Notes under the pieces: model-generated
What the model was told of the DNA's origin: nothing
Database searches by the model: none
What the model saw: the letters and a program-made list of their open reading frames with translations, nothing else
Made by a program: the position numbers and the translations under genes
Shown: positions 62,993-64,000 of the stretch, in pieces
How positions within the stretch are numbered: position 1 is the first letter of the stretch
Layout: each line of letters opens with the position of its first letter
Assembly: GCF_000417875.1 (NCBI RefSeq)
Contig: NW_006920873.1
Location: 8,048 to 72,047, forward strand
Source: Pseudozyma flocculosa PF-1
Lineage: Eukaryota; Basidiomycota; Ustilaginomycetes; Ustilaginales; Ustilaginaceae
DNA: 64,000 nt
Reading direction: 5' to 3'

Positions 62993-63600
62993 TGTCGACG
63001 GCGGTAGGACGAAGCAGTGGTGGCAGGAGCGGCTGGAGCGATGGCGATGATGGTGGTGGTAGCGAGGATGGCTGCTGGTGGCCGGTAGCACGCGAGCGTA
63101 GCGCAGGTGCGGCACGAGCGAGGCTCTGTGGATCTTCTCGAGCCGTGGGGGGGCCAGACGGCAGACGGCGCGGGGAGGGATGTCCACGCTCGCCGACCGA
63201 CACCGAGGCCAGGTCCAGGCCCCGGTGTGGCCCAGACCAGCCGGATGGCCAAGGGCAGGCCATGCAGACCAGGGCCAGGCACGCAGGCAGGCCCTGGCCA
63301 GGCAGGCCAAGCAGCCGCATCGGGCGTGGCTTGCTTTTGATTGGGCCAGCCAGCCAGCCCACCGCCGTGGCAGCCAGCAGGCCGGCTGGATGCTGGCTGC
63401 GCGGCTCCGGCTGCCTCCACCCATGGTGAGCTGCAGGGACCTCCCTTGGCCGCCTGGCTGGGCCGTGCACGGCCTGGCCTGGCCTGGCTTGGCCTGACTT
63501 GACTTGATTCTTGCTTGCCCGCCCTGGCACGCTCACCCAACACCTCACCGCACCTTTTCTCTCTGCTACCATCTCGGATGCCCATCCGGACCCGCCCGTG
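62993..63600. promoter_or_regulatory. Divergent promoter region with dense CCAGGCC/GGCCTGG words
   Basis: Lies between the TRAP-alpha-like start and the last gene. Words such as GGCCAGG, GCAGGCC and CCTGGCC are packed at 63205-63310 and 63450-63500, in both orientations. A pyrimidine-rich stretch precedes the right-hand ATG. No TATA box was seen. Confidence 0.5.
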
Positions 63601-64000
63601 ATGTCAAAGTTCCCCACCCTGCTCGAGTCCGGCACCACTCGTGCGCACTTCCACGTGGCAAAGCGGCTCGAGGATGCCGCCGACGACCGCCAGAGGGACC
63701 TCGTCGTCCTCGAGACGGTGGCTGCCATCCAACGCAGGCTCGCTAGCCAGCCACCTTCCGATCCAGCCAGTGCCGCCTCGTCCCTCTTGCCCCTCCTGCA
63801 CTGTCTCGAACACTATCCGCACTCGCCCCTGACGGTAGAGGACCTCGACATCTCGTTTGCCCTCCTGCCCGCGCTCCAGCTCATCTCACTGGCCACCCGC
63901 TGGCAGGACACGCTCGTCGGACATGCCCTCCTCGCCTACCTAGTCCCATCAGCTGGCATCCCGATCTTTCGCCACGACACCCTCCAGATTCAAACAGGTC
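63601..64000 (+). CDS. Start of an unidentified gene (truncated by window end)
   Basis: An open frame from ATG at 63601 runs to the end of the window, 133 codons without stop. Composition is protein-like: amphipathic helices such as LVVLETVAAIQRRLASQ and ISFALLPALQLISLATRW, and no repeat-derived sequence. The pattern suggests an alpha-helical repeat protein, but no family could be named from this fragment. The start is chosen because it is the first ATG after a pyrimidine-rich leader. Confidence 0.65.
   Translation, partial: MSKFPTLLESGTTRAHFHVAKRLEDAADDRQRDLVVLETVAAIQRRLASQPPSDPASAASSLLPLLHCLEHYPHSPLTVEDLDISFALLPALQLISLATRWQDTLVGHALLAYLVPSAGIPIFRHDTLQIQTG

Overview
This window looks like nuclear DNA of a basidiomycete fungus, most likely a smut-type yeast or fungus (Ustilaginomycotina). 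The sequence is very GC-rich. Introns are few and short (81 to 237 bp) with GTGAGT-like donors, several genes have long low-complexity proline, glutamine or acidic stretches, and the proteins are typical fungal ones (Ctf18, Sae2/Ctp1, Vps23, Mss51, Cdc25-like RasGEF, Sec66, Zn2Cys6 regulator). The subphylum is an inference from style; no rRNA or marker gene is present. One assembly gap of 487 N lies inside the MSS51 gene.

Layout. 1-1127: 3' end of an acetoacetate-decarboxylase-like gene with a 10-nt exon. 2.36-6.43 kb: two probable secreted hydrolases (an esterase and a GDSL/SGNH hydrolase). 6.88-10.75 kb: a mitochondrial FIST-like protein and a CHORD/CS co-chaperone, divergently transcribed. 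10.9-19.7 kb: three minus-strand genes, CTF18 (clamp loader), SAE2/CTP1 (DNA end resection) and VPS23 (ESCRT-I). 20.2-29.7 kb: MSS51 (COX1 translation), a zinc alcohol/formaldehyde dehydrogenase, a glutathione transferase, a DUF4396-like protein and the beta subunit of methylcrotonoyl-CoA carboxylase. After a 4.2-kb gene-free tract, 33.9-39.0 kb holds a 1,681-residue tail-anchored coiled-coil protein with a sequence resembling the dynein-adaptor CC1 box. 39.8-46.1 kb: a NAPE-PLD-like metallo-hydrolase and a 1,304-residue Zn2Cys6 regulator. 49.5-56.2 kb: a small cysteine-rich secreted protein and a Cdc25/Sos-type RasGEF. 59.8-63.0 kb: SEC66 and an IRC22/TRAP-alpha-like gene, both acting at the ER translocon. 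63.6 kb to the end: the start of an unidentified gene.

The genes are mostly housekeeping and do not form an obvious metabolic cluster. Exon-intron structures were worked out by matching splice phase on both sides and by family conservation. The long intergenic tracts are built of short tandem repeats and clusters of GGCCTGG/CCAGGCC-type words that are absent from the coding parts. The most interesting single locus is the tail-anchored CC1-box-like protein, a possible membrane-resident dynein adaptor.
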